The translations under genes and the position numbers were made by a program. DNA of 64,000 bases. Origin: Anomaloglossus baeobatrachus (taxonomy: Eukaryota > Chordata > Amphibia > Anura > Aromobatidae). The stretch is taken from NCBI RefSeq assembly GCF_048569485.1, contig NC_134354.1:449438230-449502229 (forward strand), in the 5' to 3' direction. Positions 33,340-46,500 of the stretch are shown piece by piece. The notes under the pieces are model-generated. The model saw nothing but the letters and a program-made list of their open reading frames with translations. It was not told where the DNA came from and made no database searches. How positions within the stretch are numbered: position 1 is the stretch's first letter; each line of letters opens with the position of its first letter.

Positions 33340-33745
33340 TACATCAAGGCACCGCACTTCTGCTGTTGGGGGTGCACTGGTAGGGTCCAGTTCCATAACA
33401 TTAAAGTAAATTATTTCCAGGCACTCCAATGTGATGCAAAAGGATTTTAATTGTGAGCAGCTATATGTGCACATTGTGTGCAGATTTTAATTGTGTACAG
33501 CCATTTACAGACATTTCGGTCAATTTAGCGACCTTCTTTAGTTAGAACCTGTTGTTGGGATGTGAACTGCTTGGATGCATTGTGTGGGAAAGCATGCAGT
33601 GTCTACCACATGTGCTGAATGCCAAGTGGTAGACTAAAGGTCACTAAATTGACCAAAAAGTCTGTAAATGAACTAACTGCTGTACATCATACACAATTAA
33701 AATCCTTTTGCATCACATTGGAGTGCCTGGATATAATTTACTCTT
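33340..33745. mobile_element. Penelope-like tail in fold-back arrangement, 14-bp target duplication
   Basis: Flanked by GTGTGACAGTGTCT (33326-33339) and GTGTGACAGCGTCT (33746-33759). Both halves carry the same segment in opposite orientation: CACTCCAATGTGATGCAAAA, AAGGATTTTAATTGTG and the GACCTT...ATTGACCGAAATGT signature. Inverted flanking copies of the tail are a known habit of Penelope-like elements. No reverse transcriptase present. Confidence 0.6.
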
Positions 33746-33999
33746 GTGTGACAGCGTCTGATTGCAACCAATCACAGGTGCTGTCTGTGGGTCAATAAGG
33801 TGGTATAAAAATAAATAAATGAACCAAACAATTGGCATAGGGTCCCCCCGTATTATGATACCCAGCACAAATAAAGCATACAGCTACAGGTTGCAGCCCC
33901 CAGCTGTGTCATTACCTTATCATAAGAGGAACCATATGAGGCTTTTGTTTTTTATAAAAAAAAACAATATTTAAATAAATAATTAAAAAAAGAGTGTGG

Positions 34000-34625
34000 G
34001 AGTGTGGGTCCCCCCCCAATTTTGATTCCCAGAGTCCTCCAACTCTGACCGCAAATCACCTGAGACGTCACCGCTGATCGCATGTCTCACTCAGTCTCTG
34101 CCTGAAGCGAGCTGTCATGTTCTATGGTCACTCGGTGTTAATTTGCATGTAGCAGAGCTGGAATCGTTGTAAGACCTCATGTGGATTATGTAAGACCTGC
34201 AGGGGTGTTTTGGGGGTTAATAAAGGGGTGAAAAAGGGTGTTTTTTTGTCTTTTATTTCAAATAAAGGATTTTTTTGGTGTTTGTGTTTATTTCTTTTCA
34301 CTTACAGATTAGTAATGAGGGGTCTCATAGACACTTCTCATTACTAATCTAGGGCTTAGTGACAGCTGTAAGCTGACATTAACCCCTTATGACCCCGATT
34401 GCCACTGCATCAGGGCAATCGGGAAGAGACTAGTAAAGCGCCGGGCTTGTCACATCTAATGGGTGCAGCAATTCTGAGCAGCTGCAGGCTGCTATTTTTA
34501 GGCTGGGAGTCGCCCAATAAGTGTGGGTCTCCCCAGCCTGAGAATTCGAGCCCCCAGCTGTCGGGCTTTATCATGACTGGGTATTAAAATTGGGGGAAAC
34601 TGCATGCCGATTTTTAAAAATGATT
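34000..34625. other. Interior of the outer hAT-like element, left of the DIRS insertion
   Basis: No coding capacity. Contains the inverted pair AGATTAGTAATGAGGGGTCT / CTCATTACTAATCT at about 34306-34350. Confidence 0.5.
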
Positions 34626-34790
34626 TTTCTCTATCGCTTTCATTGGGGGACACAGGACCATGGGTGTATGCTGCTGTGACTAGGAGGCTGACACTAAGTA
34701 GACATAAAAAAAGTTAGCTCCTCCCTAGCAGTGTACACCCTGAGCCGGAGACGGATCTATGCCAGTTTTTTGCTTAGTGTCGTAGGAGGC
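34626..34790. repeat. Left inverted terminal repeat of the DIRS element
   Basis: Inverted match to 58560-58743, diverging at the outermost 25-30 bases, as expected for DIRS ends that are completed from the internal complementary region. Confidence 0.8.
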
Positions 34791-35726
34791 TGAAGTGGGC
34801 CCATATCTCTGTGGGCCAACCTCAGCCTAGGCTATTGCTTTTTTCCGTTTTTTTCGTGCTAGACGGCACCGCTCAGCCTTCTCATCATTCTACGCTTTTT
34901 GTCTCTCCTGCAGGGTTAAAGTCCCTGCATCAGAGAGAACCCTCGCCTGCTCCTTCCCTACGGGGTACCGTCCCCAGGGTTGTCTGAGGCTCGAGACGCC
35001 AGGCCCTATCCCCCTCCTGCCCCATGGTACCACCCCAGGGGTTGCTTGGGGACCGACATTCTTATTTTGTAAGGGCACACACTCCCCGTCGACCCCTATG
35101 GTACCGTCCCAGAGGGTGTTTCTGGTGGAGGCGGCGAGGAATCTCTGCTACCCAGGACCCGATGTTCGCAGGCTGCAGCGCAGGAGCGCTCACAGCACCA
35201 GGCCTCCCCCAGCGTTCTTCCTTCTACCCTGGGCCTAGGCAGTGGATCTCTTCAGGCAGCGCAGGAGCGCTCTGCAGCGTTCCCCAAGCTCCCCAGCGCT
35301 TCCCCCTGGTGTCTCCCAGGGGCAGACTGGACTCACCGGCAGCCGCAGCATCAGAGGATGGGGCCGTGGATCAGAGCGACGCCGCCAGGACACAGGTAGG
35401 ATCTTCTCCGGGCGCAGCGCTGCGCTCCCGGCGGCCGCTCACTAATTTAGCTCCCGGCTTCGGTCCTACCTCAGGCCGGTGCGCTCCGCCCCAACTGTTT
35501 GCGCGCGCCTGTTTGCGGGACTGAGGATCACAGCGACGCCGGCAGAACACAGATAAGACTTCTCTGCGCTCAGCGCTGCGCTCCCAGCGGGCCGCCCACT
35601 AATCTAGTCCCCTGCTTCGGCCTACCTCAGACCATCAGGCCTCCGCCTCCCCGTGTTGCCCGCGCGCGTGCTTTTTCCCAAGCATGACCCCTGCAGGTCC
35701 TGCCCGGTCCCAAGCCGGCCAGACCC

Positions 35727-35753
35727 CTACTGCAAAAAAAAAAAAAAAAAAAT
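35727..35753 (+). repeat. Poly-A tract inside the DIRS element
   Basis: A run of about 20 A after CCTACTGC; simple sequence only. Confidence 0.6.
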
Positions 35754-37301
35754 GAAGGACTGCGTTTTTTCTTCAGCAATGCTGTCCCCGCAGTTTCTGA
35801 GACCTCTGCGGACCTGGATGGGACACAGGACCTGGGTGAGTGCTGCTCCTGCTTAGGAACAGACTATATCTCTTTAATTTTTTCCCCTTTTCTCCTGTCT
35901 CCCCCCTAGCGTCACTAGTGGTTTTTTCCTAAGCACCCTTATTGCTTTTTATGCATGCACAGCCCGCTAGGTAAAATCCTCCCAATCCAGGCTACGCCTC
36001 CCGCTCGGCTTGCGCCCCATGTCACCGCCAGCACCCGAGCTCCACTGCGCTCCCTTATCCGGAGGGGTAGACCCTCTATCCCAGTCTGTGGACTCTCTCT
36101 CAAGGGCATCTAGGACCATCGCGCAGGCGTTGCAGTCACTCCCTACACCCGGCCATGCTCCCCCGGTCCAGCTGGCTCTGGACAACAGTCGGTCTGATCC
36201 AGACCCTACCACTGGAGCGCAGAAGGTGACCTGCTGGGCCTTCTCTCAAGCCCTCCCGGAGATCTCCATCACCTCCAGGCCCCGAGTGTTCCTCGTCTCC
36301 GAGACTGGCCGACCTTTTTTCAGGAGAAGAGTCGGATGCAGCCTCGATGCTGATTCCAGATCAGAGGACTGAGGTCAGAGGTAGGGCGGATAGTCCGGCC
36401 AAAGCGGTAAGTCATACGCTAGAGCTCCAGACGGACTCTGTGGCTACCCAGTGCTTGCATGTCTCCTTAAAACAGGTTAAGCGGGCACACAGGCAATTCG
36501 GTGACCATCCAGTCATTTGTGAAATTCTATACAAGCACAGACGACAACCGGTCAAGATATTCAACAATGGTAGGTCGTTTAATTTCCTTTTCCCCTTTCC
36601 TGAGACTCTCAGGAAGGAATGGGCAGGCTCGCCTATGGTCGCCCTGCTGTTTTTTTCCGGCGGTCATCTTCCAGTACTATCTCTCCCGCACGGGGCATCA
36701 CTCCAACACGCCACAAATCAAAACACCGAGAGAGTTGCCCGTTCAGTCTTTCTTCAGGCGGCAGACACGGTACTCCTACTGCCTTCACCGCCATCTAGCT
36801 GGCAGCATCCATGATGTCCGGGGCCGATAACCTCCACAACGGTTTTTCACGCGGGATCGAGCAATCCGGAGTTCACAACTTGGCTACACAGATTGCGCTA
36901 GCGGGTGAGTACATACTCATCGCATCTCGGTCAGCAGCCCACTGCCCAGTGAAGGTGGCTAGCAGTACGGGGGCCATATGTCGGACGATCTGACTCAGAG
37001 CCTGGTATGCGGACGCAGCTTCTAGGATATCACTTACAGCCCTCCCCTTTACAGGAGGTCGTTTGTTTGGGGACTGGCTGGATCAGGTTATCGACGAGAT
37101 CACGGGAGCTTCGGTGCCACACACACAAAAAAACCAGGTCCCCGCAGAGGAACAGGAAGATTCCGTCCCTCAATGCATGCCCTTTCTGGCGTTTCTCAGC
37201 CACGCCAGCCATAGACGACGACGTCCGTATCACAGCGCGACCCCGCTAGATGACTCTTGGTCGTCGCGCGTGGGCACGGACCAAGCGGGGGAGGGGGCGC
37301 C

Positions 37302-38841
37302 TGTTGCTGTGGCTCTGGAGACTATGTCCGGATTTCTTGCTACTGCACATGTGCAAGCGCTGGAGACTAAGTCCTATCTTGGAGCCATTCCACATGTGCG
37401 GGTGACATCATCGCTGACACGAGGTCACATGTCTCTGACACCTTCTAAGCTGATTGGCCACTGGTCATGTGCTTGTGACACGAGGTCACATGTCTCTGAC
37501 ACCTTCTAAGCTGATTGGCCACTGGTCATGTGCTTGTGACACGTGGTCACATGTCTCTGACACCTTCTATGCCGATTGGTCGCTGGTCATGTGCTTGTGA
37601 CGCTTTGCTCGGTGATAGGCCAGCGTGACGTCATTGCTGTCATTCTGGCAGCGGATTGGCTCTGGTGTCCTCCATCTTGGATGAGGCACAGAGTCTATAT
37701 AAGACCCTGACGCACGCCGCCCGGCGCTCAGTCCTCTTGGTTCATGCATGCGAGTAGACGCTCTGTGCACGTTCCTCTAGGCATCTCTCTGTCTATGTTA
37801 GGTGAGCGCTACCGGCAGGGTAGCGTTCTTATACCTTACAGCTTCGGCTGCAGTCTGTATCCTTACCTCTTAGTGGAGCGGACATAGGCAGGTGCCTGAG
37901 GCACATGGTCCGGCTGGGCCTTATGATTCTACTCGTAGGTGGACGTTGCCGCTAGGGTAACGTTCCTTGTACTGCGTCTGGCAGTTTTTTGTATCCTCGC
38001 ACACTAGGGGAGCGAACAGAGGTAGGAGCTTTGTGCGGCTTATGCTGCTGTCCGTTTCTTTTGCACCACTAGATGAGCAGACCTAGGCAGGTGCCATATC
38101 TAGTGGTTCGTGTCCTCGCACACTAGTGGAGCGAACGCAGGTAGGAGCTTTGTGCGGCTTACGCTGCTGTCCGTCTCTTTTGCACCACTAGAAGAGCGGA
38201 CCTAGGCAGGTGCCATATCTAGTGGTTCGTGTCCTCGCACACTAGTGGAGCGAACGCAGGTAGGAGCTTTGTGCGGCTTACGCTGCTGTCCGTCTCTTTT
38301 GCACCACTAGAAGAGCGGACCTAGGCAGGTGCCATATCTAGTGGTTCGTGTCCTCGCACACTAGTGGAGCGAACGCAGGTAGGAGCTTTGTGCGGCTTAC
38401 GCTGCTGTCCGTCTCTTTTGCACCACTAGAAGAGCGGACCTAGGCAGGTGCCATATCTAGTGGTTCGTGTCCTCGCACACTAGTGGAGCGAACGCAGGTA
38501 GGAGCTTTGTGCGGTTTACGCTGCTGTCCGTCTCCTGGCACCACTAGAGGAACGGACCTAGGTAGGTGCCATTTCACACTCACTGCTTTTGTCTCTGTGA
38601 TCTTTAACAGAGACCATTCCACACACCCTCCAAGTAAGGGAGGAATTGCTTTATTTTCTAATTATATTCCTCTGTGAGTATAACAGAGGTATTGCACTCT
38701 GCACTTGTGCTATCATTATTTACAGTGGCACACTTATATACCCCTTATCCTCTGCCATAGTCTGCAGCAGAGTCTTTGCACGGTGGACCCTGACTGTCTG
38801 ACATTCCTTTAGGTTTTATTATCAGACAGCCCCCCGTAACA
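37302..38841 (+). repeat. Left LTR (1540 bp) of the Sushi-like element, with two internal tandem arrays
   Basis: TG...CA ends. Contains three 61-bp units (about 37418-37600) each with a GATTGGCC CCAAT-type motif, a TATA box TCTATATAAG (about 37690), and 119-bp units repeating at 38110, 38229, 38348 and 38467 (CTCGCACACTAGTGGAGCGA). The position before and after the TATA box suggests promoter enhancers and leader repeats respectively. Confidence 0.8.
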
Positions 38842-41610
38842 TTAGGACTGAGCCAAGGGTCTGGCAATTATGGCAGAATATCAGCAGTTACACCGTTACA
38901 TACAAGTACTTGAGTCGCGGCTCAAGAGTATAGAGGATAAACCTCAGACCATGGTGACATCTGCACATGATCCTCGACTTGCTCTGCCAAACAGATATTC
39001 TGGCGATGCCAGATCATGTTGTGGTTTCATTAGTCAGTGTCAGATACACCTAGAGGTCAATTCTTCTCGCTTCTCTACGGAGAGGTCCAGAGTAGGCTTT
39101 TTCATCTCCTTACTTCAGGACAAAGCCTTAGAATGGGCGACTCCCTTATGGGAGCGATCTGATGTGGTTACTCTGAGACATCAAGACTTTCTTGATGCTC
39201 TTAAAGCGGTATTCATGGGTCCGCAGGTTACCCATGATGCGGCCCTGAGACTCTTAGATCTATCTCAGGGTTCGTTATCCACTAGTTCTTATGCCATTGC
39301 TTTTAGAACTCTGGTGGCAGAACTAGATTGGCCAGAGAAGGTGTTGATTCCTATCTTCTGGAGATGGTTGGCAGGCTATGTCAAGGATGCCCTTGCTACT
39401 CGTGAGGTCCCTGCTTCTTTGGAGGACTTGATCACAGTAGCAACGAGGATCAACGTACGCCATAGGGAACGTAGACTCGAGGTCTCTTCCTCACGCCCTA
39501 AGCATCGGGCTATTCCAGTTGTTGAGGGTCCACTACCATCTTCCTCAGCATCTGAAACATCTCCCACTCCTATGTAGTTAGGTCATACGTCCTCCAGACT
39601 ACGCACATCTGGTCCTCCTATATGTTACGTATGTCGTCAGGCTGGGCACTATGCCAACAAATGTTCTTTCGTCAGGGAAACTCCCAGGCCTAGTTACCAT
39701 TAGAGGGGGGTTACTAGAGACGTCTTCTGCACCCTCTAAGTGTAGTATCCCAGGTCAGCTCTCATTCTCTGAGAATACATGGCCTATTATGGCTTTTCTG
39801 GATTCCGGAGCTGACGGGACTTTTGTGTCCTCAGGATTTGTAAAGAGGCACTATCTATCACTATCTATAACTCTATCATGTTAGAGGCGCCTATTTCTGT
39901 CCGTGTTGTTAATGGGACTATGTTGTCTGACTCCATTACATTGAGGACAGTTCCCTTGCGCCTTTCCCTGCCTCAGGGTCACATAGAGGAGATTTCTTTT
40001 CTTGTTTTGCCTGAGGGTATAGACGACGTCCTTCTGGGTCTCCCATGGCTTCGGACTCATGCTCCTCACATTGACTGGGAGTCCGACAGCATTATTAGTT
40101 GGGGTTCGAAATGTCAGTCCCGATGTCTTCCCTTACCACCTAAGGTCGTTGCGGTTGCATCAACTGATCTCTCTCCCATACCTACACCCTATTTGGATTT
40201 CGCTGACGTGTTCTCCAAACAGGGTGCTGAGGTTCTTCCACCCCATAGGCCGTATGACTGTGCCATAGACCTTATCCCAGGTTCGGTTCCACCTAAGGGC
40301 AGGGTTTACCCCCTGTCGATACCTGAGTCGGAGGCCATGTCGACCTATATAAGAGAGAGTTTAGAGAAGGGGTTCATTCGTAAGTCTGTCTCGCGGGAGC
40401 TGGGTTTTTCTTTGTTCGGAAGAAAGAGGGTGATTTGCGTCCCTGCATAGATTACAGGGGTCTCAACGCAATCACAATAAAGAACAAATACCCGTTACCT
40501 TTATCTTCGTAGCTCTTTGACAGACTGAGGGGAGCTCAGGTTTTTACGAAGTTGGATCTGCGGGGTGCATATAACTTGGTACGAATTCGAAAGGGTGACG
40601 AATGGAAGACCGCTTTTAACACCCGAGACGGTCACTATGAATACCTCATCATGCCTTTTGGGTTATGTAATGCACCCGCAGTATTTCAGGACTTCGTAAA
40701 CGATGTGTTCAGGGATTTACTGTTATCCTCCGTCGTAGTGTATCTGGACGACATCCTGATTTTTTCTCCTGATCTGGAGACTCATCGTCAGGATGTCGTT
40801 CGTGTCCTTTCCCGTTTAAGGGAGCACTCATTGTTTGCTAAACTCGAAAAATGTGTATTCGAGCAGTCATCCTTGCCTTTTTTGGGCTACATTATCTCAC
40901 AAGAGGGTCTGGCTATGGATCCTGCGAAGCTCTCTGCTGTCCTGGAATGGTCCGAACCTCATTCCTTGAAGGCGGTGCAACGCTTCTTAGGATTCATAAA
41001 TTATTACAGGCAGTTCATACCCCATTTCTCTACTTTGGTGGCCCCTTTGGTGGCCTTGACTAAGAAAGGTGCTAATCCAAAAGTCTGGTCTACTGAGACA
41101 TCTCAGGCTTTTGAGGCAGTAAAAAGACACTTTTCAACTGCTCCCGTTCTTCAAAGACCCGATGAGAATAAGCCCTTCTTTTTGGAGGTTGATGCCTCTT
41201 CAGTGGGTGCTGGTGCGGTCTTGTATCAAAAGAACGGTGCAGGTAGAAAAAGGCCGTGTTTCTTCTTTGCTAAAACCTTTTCACCGGCAGAGAGAAACTA
41301 TACCATTGGGGATAGGGAACTGCTCGCCCTGAGATTAGCCTTGGAGGAGTGGCGTCACTTGCTGGAAGGAGCGAAACATCCTTTCCAGGTCTATACAGAC
41401 CATAAGAATCTGACGTACTTACAAACCGCTCAGCGTCTGAATCCTCGCCAAGCCCACTGGTCCTTGTTTTTCTCTCGCTTTCACTTCTCCTTCAACTATC
41501 TGTCTGGGAGTAAGAATAACAAGGCAGACGCCCTGTCTCGCTCTATGGTTTCTACCCAGGAAGAGATTAACGTTCCTTTAGGTTTTATTATCAGACAGCC
41601 CCCCGTAACA
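37302..41610 (+). mobile_element. Ty3 LTR element, Sushi-like chromovirus, inserted in the DIRS element
   Basis: Flanked by a 5-bp duplication GCGCC (37297-37301 and 41611-41615), with TGTTGC at the left and GTAACA at the right end. Long left LTR (37302-38841), then a Gag starting MAEYQQLHRYIQVLESR (38870), a protease with [13 protein letters not shown] (about 39790), reverse transcriptase with [10 protein letters not shown] (about 40740) and RNase H with [12 protein letters not shown] and [14 protein letters not shown] (to about 41550). The RT-RNase H wording ([26 protein letters not shown]) resembles the Sushi group of vertebrate Ty3 elements. The right LTR survives only as a short terminal remnant and no integrase is present. 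The frame is interrupted about three times, so a fossil. Confidence 0.8.
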
Positions 41611-43289
41611 GCGCCTGTCTCATCTCAGTCACGCCTGGCGGACTTGGATCACGGACGCCTGGGTCGGAGAGATGCTAGACTCAGGTTAAATAATAGAGTT
41701 TTCAGCAAGTCTATCGTCGGACATACAGGTCACACCTAATTTGCCAACAGCACATATGTTGCCTGCGTTCCGCAATGGCAGACGATCATTTTTGGTGATT
41801 CCGTAACTGGACACCTGGTTGATCAGGGGTTCTTCTTTTTTCACGACTGTCTCCTAAGTGTTCAGGTCACCGTCGATATCCTGCCCCGACTCGGCTAGCT
41901 CATCAATCGGAAGAAGCCCTCTCTGACCCCGGCCAGCAGGATTGCCTGTCTTGGCATGGAGTTCGATGCCATCCAAGGTTGCGTGTCCCTCCAAAAGAGA
42001 TCTCCAGATCTTCAGTCACTCCAAGCCGGAGAGTCCTCAGTCGGATGGTGGCGGCAACAGAGGCGTTTCCGTTTGTCGCTTCCACCTTCGTCTCATTAAA
42101 CTGACTTGGCCGAACAGATGGGACAATTCTCTATTCACCTTGAATCGCAGGATCCAATTGACTCCGGGAACCCGCCGCTCGCTTCTAGGGTGGACCAGCG
42201 GCCGTCATCGGTTACCAGTACACTGGCAGGCAGTCACCACCGATATCAGTCTTCGGACTGGGGAGCGGTGTCCAAAACACACGGCTGACGGTCGGTGGTC
42301 CTCCCAGGAGAGCCGTCTGCCTATCAATTTTTTTTTAGGGATCAGAGTTTTTTCTCCGAGCCCTACAGATTTTTCAGCCCTTCATACAAGAATCGCTATC
42401 CAGGATCCAGTCGGACATCACCTGGGTGGAACTAGGAGCGTCATGGCGAGGACATAGGTGAATAAGATCTTACAGTGGGCATAGCCTCACCACTCCAGAT
42501 TTTGTCCGCAATCTTTTTTCCAGTCGTGGAGAATTGGGCTGCAGACTTTATCAGCAAGGTCTGGCGGCAGGCGAATGATCCGTCACCAGAGAGGCTTTCG
42601 AATGGATCTGCCTCGAATTGAGGTATTCCAAAGGTGGACCTGATGGCTTCTCGAGTCAACAATCAAGTCACGCAGTTCATCTCCCTTTACCACGACCGGC
42701 AAGCGCCAGGAGTCGATGCTTGCATACCTCCGGGGAATCAGTTTTCAAGTTTCCCTTCATCTTTCTTCCGCTTCCACTGATCCCAAGAGTCCTCAAGAAA
42801 CTCACAGCAGAGGGCATCCCAGTGACTCTCATTGTCATGGATTGCCCAGGCAAGCGTTGTTCACAGAGCTCACGCAGCGCAGCAGACACACCATGGTGGC
42901 TTCCAGATCGCCTGAACTTCCTGTCGCAAAGTCCTCTTTTCAATCAATATTCAGGGATTCTCGATTTGACCGCATGGCTGTGGAACCATGGCTACTAGCC
43001 CAGGCAGGCTTTATCCCACAGGTGATGCAGACTATAGTCAGCTCTCAGAAGTCTCCGTCTTCAAACATATTCTACCGCACCGGAAAGGCCTTCTTGCAAG
43101 AGTGTGAGGTCAACGTCAACTCTTCTCCACTGGATCTGTCACTCCCAGTGTTACTGGCCTTCCTACAGTCAGGCTTACAGGAGGGTCTCTCGCCAGCAAC
43201 CTTCAAAGGGAAGGTGTCGGCTCTATCTGTTATTTTCCAGAGAAATCTTGCATCTCGGCCGCAAGTCAGGACTAGAGATGAGCGAACCG

Positions 43290-43375
43290 GTCCCGGTTAG
43301 GCTCCAGTTCGGTTCGCCGAACGGAGGTCTCGTTCGAGTTCGGTTCGTCGACAAACCGAACTCGAACCGCATAGG
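43290..43375. promoter_or_regulatory. Subterminal GTTCG-rich palindrome of the hAT element
   Basis: GTTCGAGTTCGGTTCGTCGA faces CAAACCGAACTCGAAC. hAT transposases bind short repeated motifs near the ends, so this is the likely binding region. The copy at 61627 has an even more perfect palindrome in the same place. Confidence 0.5.
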
Positions 43376-43587
43376 AAACAATTGCAGGCAATCACAAACA
43401 CAGAAAAAACACCTAGAAAACACCCTCAAAGGTGTCCAAAAGGTGACAAACAACTCACAACACAACACAAACACATGGGAAAGTGACAAGGACATATACT
43501 CATGTGAAAACAAAAGAGCTGGACAAGGAAAAAGAGGAGGAGACACAGATATAGGCATGGCACGCCCTTCTAAAATCATGTAAAACA

Positions 43588-46500
43588 CCGCAAGGTGACT
43601 CCAAGCGGAGTATCCCTTTTTTTCAAAATTTGGGGCCCACACACACCCACCCATTCAGTGGCAGCACTTGTGCCCTAGTTGTTCACTTCACAGCTAGATT
43701 TGCATCAAGCACATTCAAAAATACGCCATACTTAACCGTCCCCAGGATGACACCGGGGTAGGTAGCAAAGACATTGCTGAATCATGACTTGTTCATCTTG
43801 GCTCCTTTTAAAAAACACAGCAAGCAAGGGTTACTCCAAGCGGAGTCTCCCTTTTTTTTCCAAAAATTGTGCCCCACACACACCCACCCATTCAGTGGCA
43901 GCACTTGTGCCCTAGTTGTACACTTCACAGCTAGATTTGCATCAAGCACATTCAAAAATACGCCATACTTAACCGTCCCCAGGATGACTCCGGGGTAGGT
44001 AGCAAAGTCTTTCCTGATCCCAGCTCTGTTCATCTTGGATCATTTTTAAAAAACACAGCAAGCAAGGGTTACTCCAAGTAAAGTCTCCCTTTTTTTCCAA
44101 AAATTGTGCCCCACACACACCCACCCATTCAGTGGCAGCACTTGTGCCCTAGTTGTACACTTCACAGCTAGATTTGCATCAAGCACATTCAAAAATAAGC
44201 CATACTTAACCGTCCCCAGGATGACTCCAGGGTAGGTAGCAAAGTCTTTCCTGATCCCAGCTCTGTTCATCTTGGATAATTTTTAAAAAACACAGCAAGC
44301 AAGGGTTACTCTGAGCGGAGTCTCCCTTTTTTTCCAAAAATTGTGCCCCAGACACACCCACCCATTCAGTGGCAGCACTTGTGCCCTAGTTGTACACTTC
44401 ACAGCTAGATTTGCATCAAGCACATTCAAAAATACGCCATACTTAACCGTCCCCAGGATGACACCGGGGTAGGTAGCAAAGTCTTTCCTGATCCCAGCTC
44501 TGTTCATCTTGGATCATTTTTAAAAAACACAGCAAGCAAGGGTTACTCTGAGCGGAGTCTCCCTTTTTTTCCAAAAATTGTGCCCCACACACACCCACCC
44601 ATTCAGTGGCAGCACTTGTGCCCTAGTTGTACACTTCACAGCTAGATTTGCATCAAGCACATTCAAAAATACGCCATACTTAACCGTCCCCAGGATGACA
44701 CCGGGGTAGGTAGCAAAGTCTTTGCTGAACCATGACTTGTTCATCTTGGCTCCTTTTAAAAAACACAGCAAGCAAGGGTTACTCCAAGCGGAGTCTCCCT
44801 TTTTTTCCAAAAATTGTGCCCCACACACACCCACCCATTCAGTGGCAGCACTTGTGCCCTAGTTGTACACTTCACAGCTAGATTTGCATCAAGCACATTC
44901 AAAAATACGCCATACTTAACCGTCCCCAGGATGACACCGGGGTAGGTAGCAAAGTCTTTGCTGAACCATGACTTGTTCATCTTGGCACCTTTTAAAAAAC
45001 ACAGCAAGCAAGGGTTACTCTGAGCGGAGTCTCCCTTTTTTTCCAAAAATTGTGCCCCAGACACACCCACCCATTCAGTGGCAGCACTTGTGCCCTAGTT
45101 GTACACTTCACAGCTAGATTTGCATCAAGCACATTCAAAAATACGCCATACTTAACCGTCCCCAGGATGACACCGGGGTAGGTAGCAAAGTCTTTCCTGA
45201 TCCCAGCTCTGTTCATCTTGGATCATTTTTAAAAAACACAGCAAGCAAGGGTTACTCTGAGCGGAGTCTCCCTTTTTTTCCAAAAATTGTGCCCCACACA
45301 CACCCACCCATTCAGTGGCAGCACTTGTGCCCTAGTTGTACACTTCACAGCTAGATTTGCATCAAGCACATTCAAAAATACGCCATACTTAACCGTCCCC
45401 AGGATGACACCGGGGTAGGTAGCAAAGTCTTTGCTGAACCATGACTTGTTCATCTTGGCTCCTTTTAAAAAACACAGCAAGCAAGGGTTACTCCAAGCGG
45501 AGTCTCCCTTTTTTTCCAAAAATTGTGCCCCACACACACCCACCCATTCAGTGGCAGCACTTGTGCCCTAGTTGTACACTTCACAGCTAGATTTGCATCA
45601 AGCACATTCAAAAATACGCCATACTTAACCGTCCCCAGGATGACACCGGGGTAGGTAGCAAAGTCTTTGCTGAACCATGACTTGTTCATCTTGGCACCTT
45701 TTAAAAAACACAGCAAGCAAGGGTTACTCCAAGCGGAGTCTCCCTTTTTTTCCAAAAATTGTGCCCCACACACACCCACCCATTCAGTGGCAGCACTTGT
45801 GCCCTAGTTGTACACTTCACAGCTAGATTTGCATCAAGCACATTCAAAAATACGCCACACTTAACCGTCCCCAGGATGACTCCGGGTAGGTAGCAAAGTC
45901 TTTCCTGATCCCAGCTCTGTTCATCTTGGCTCATTTTTAAAAAACACAGCAAGCAAGGGTTACTCCAAGCGGAGTCTCCCTTTTTTTCCAAAAATTGTGC
46001 CCCACACACACCCGCCCATTCAGTGGCAGCACTTGTGCCCTAGTTGTACACTTCACAGCTAGATTTGCATCAAGCACATTCAAAAATACGCCATACTTAA
46101 CCGTCCCCAGGATGACACTGGGGTAGGTAGCAAAGTTTTTGCTGAAACATGACTTGTTCATCTTGGCTCCTTTTAAAAAACACAGCAAGCAAGGGTTACT
46201 CCAAGCGGAGTCTCCCTTTTTTTCCAAAAATTGTGCCCCACACACACCCACCCATTCAGTGGCAGCACTTGTGCCCTAGTTGTACACTTCACAGCTAGAT
46301 TTGCATCAATCACATTCAAAAATACGCCATACTTAACCATCCCCAGGATGACTCCGGGTAGGTAGCAAAGTCTTTCCTGATGCCAGCTCTGTTCATCTTG
46401 GCTCATTTTTAAAAAACACAGCAAGCAAGGGTTACTCCAAGCGGAGTCTCCCTTTTTTTCCAAAAATTGTGCCCCACACACACCCGCCCATTCAGTGGCA

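Noticed and set aside
35024-35524. 166-residue plus-strand frame in the left part of the DIRS element
   Set aside because: GC-rich leader sequence before the Gag-like region; no conserved domain and no similarity to DIRS proteins that I can recognise.
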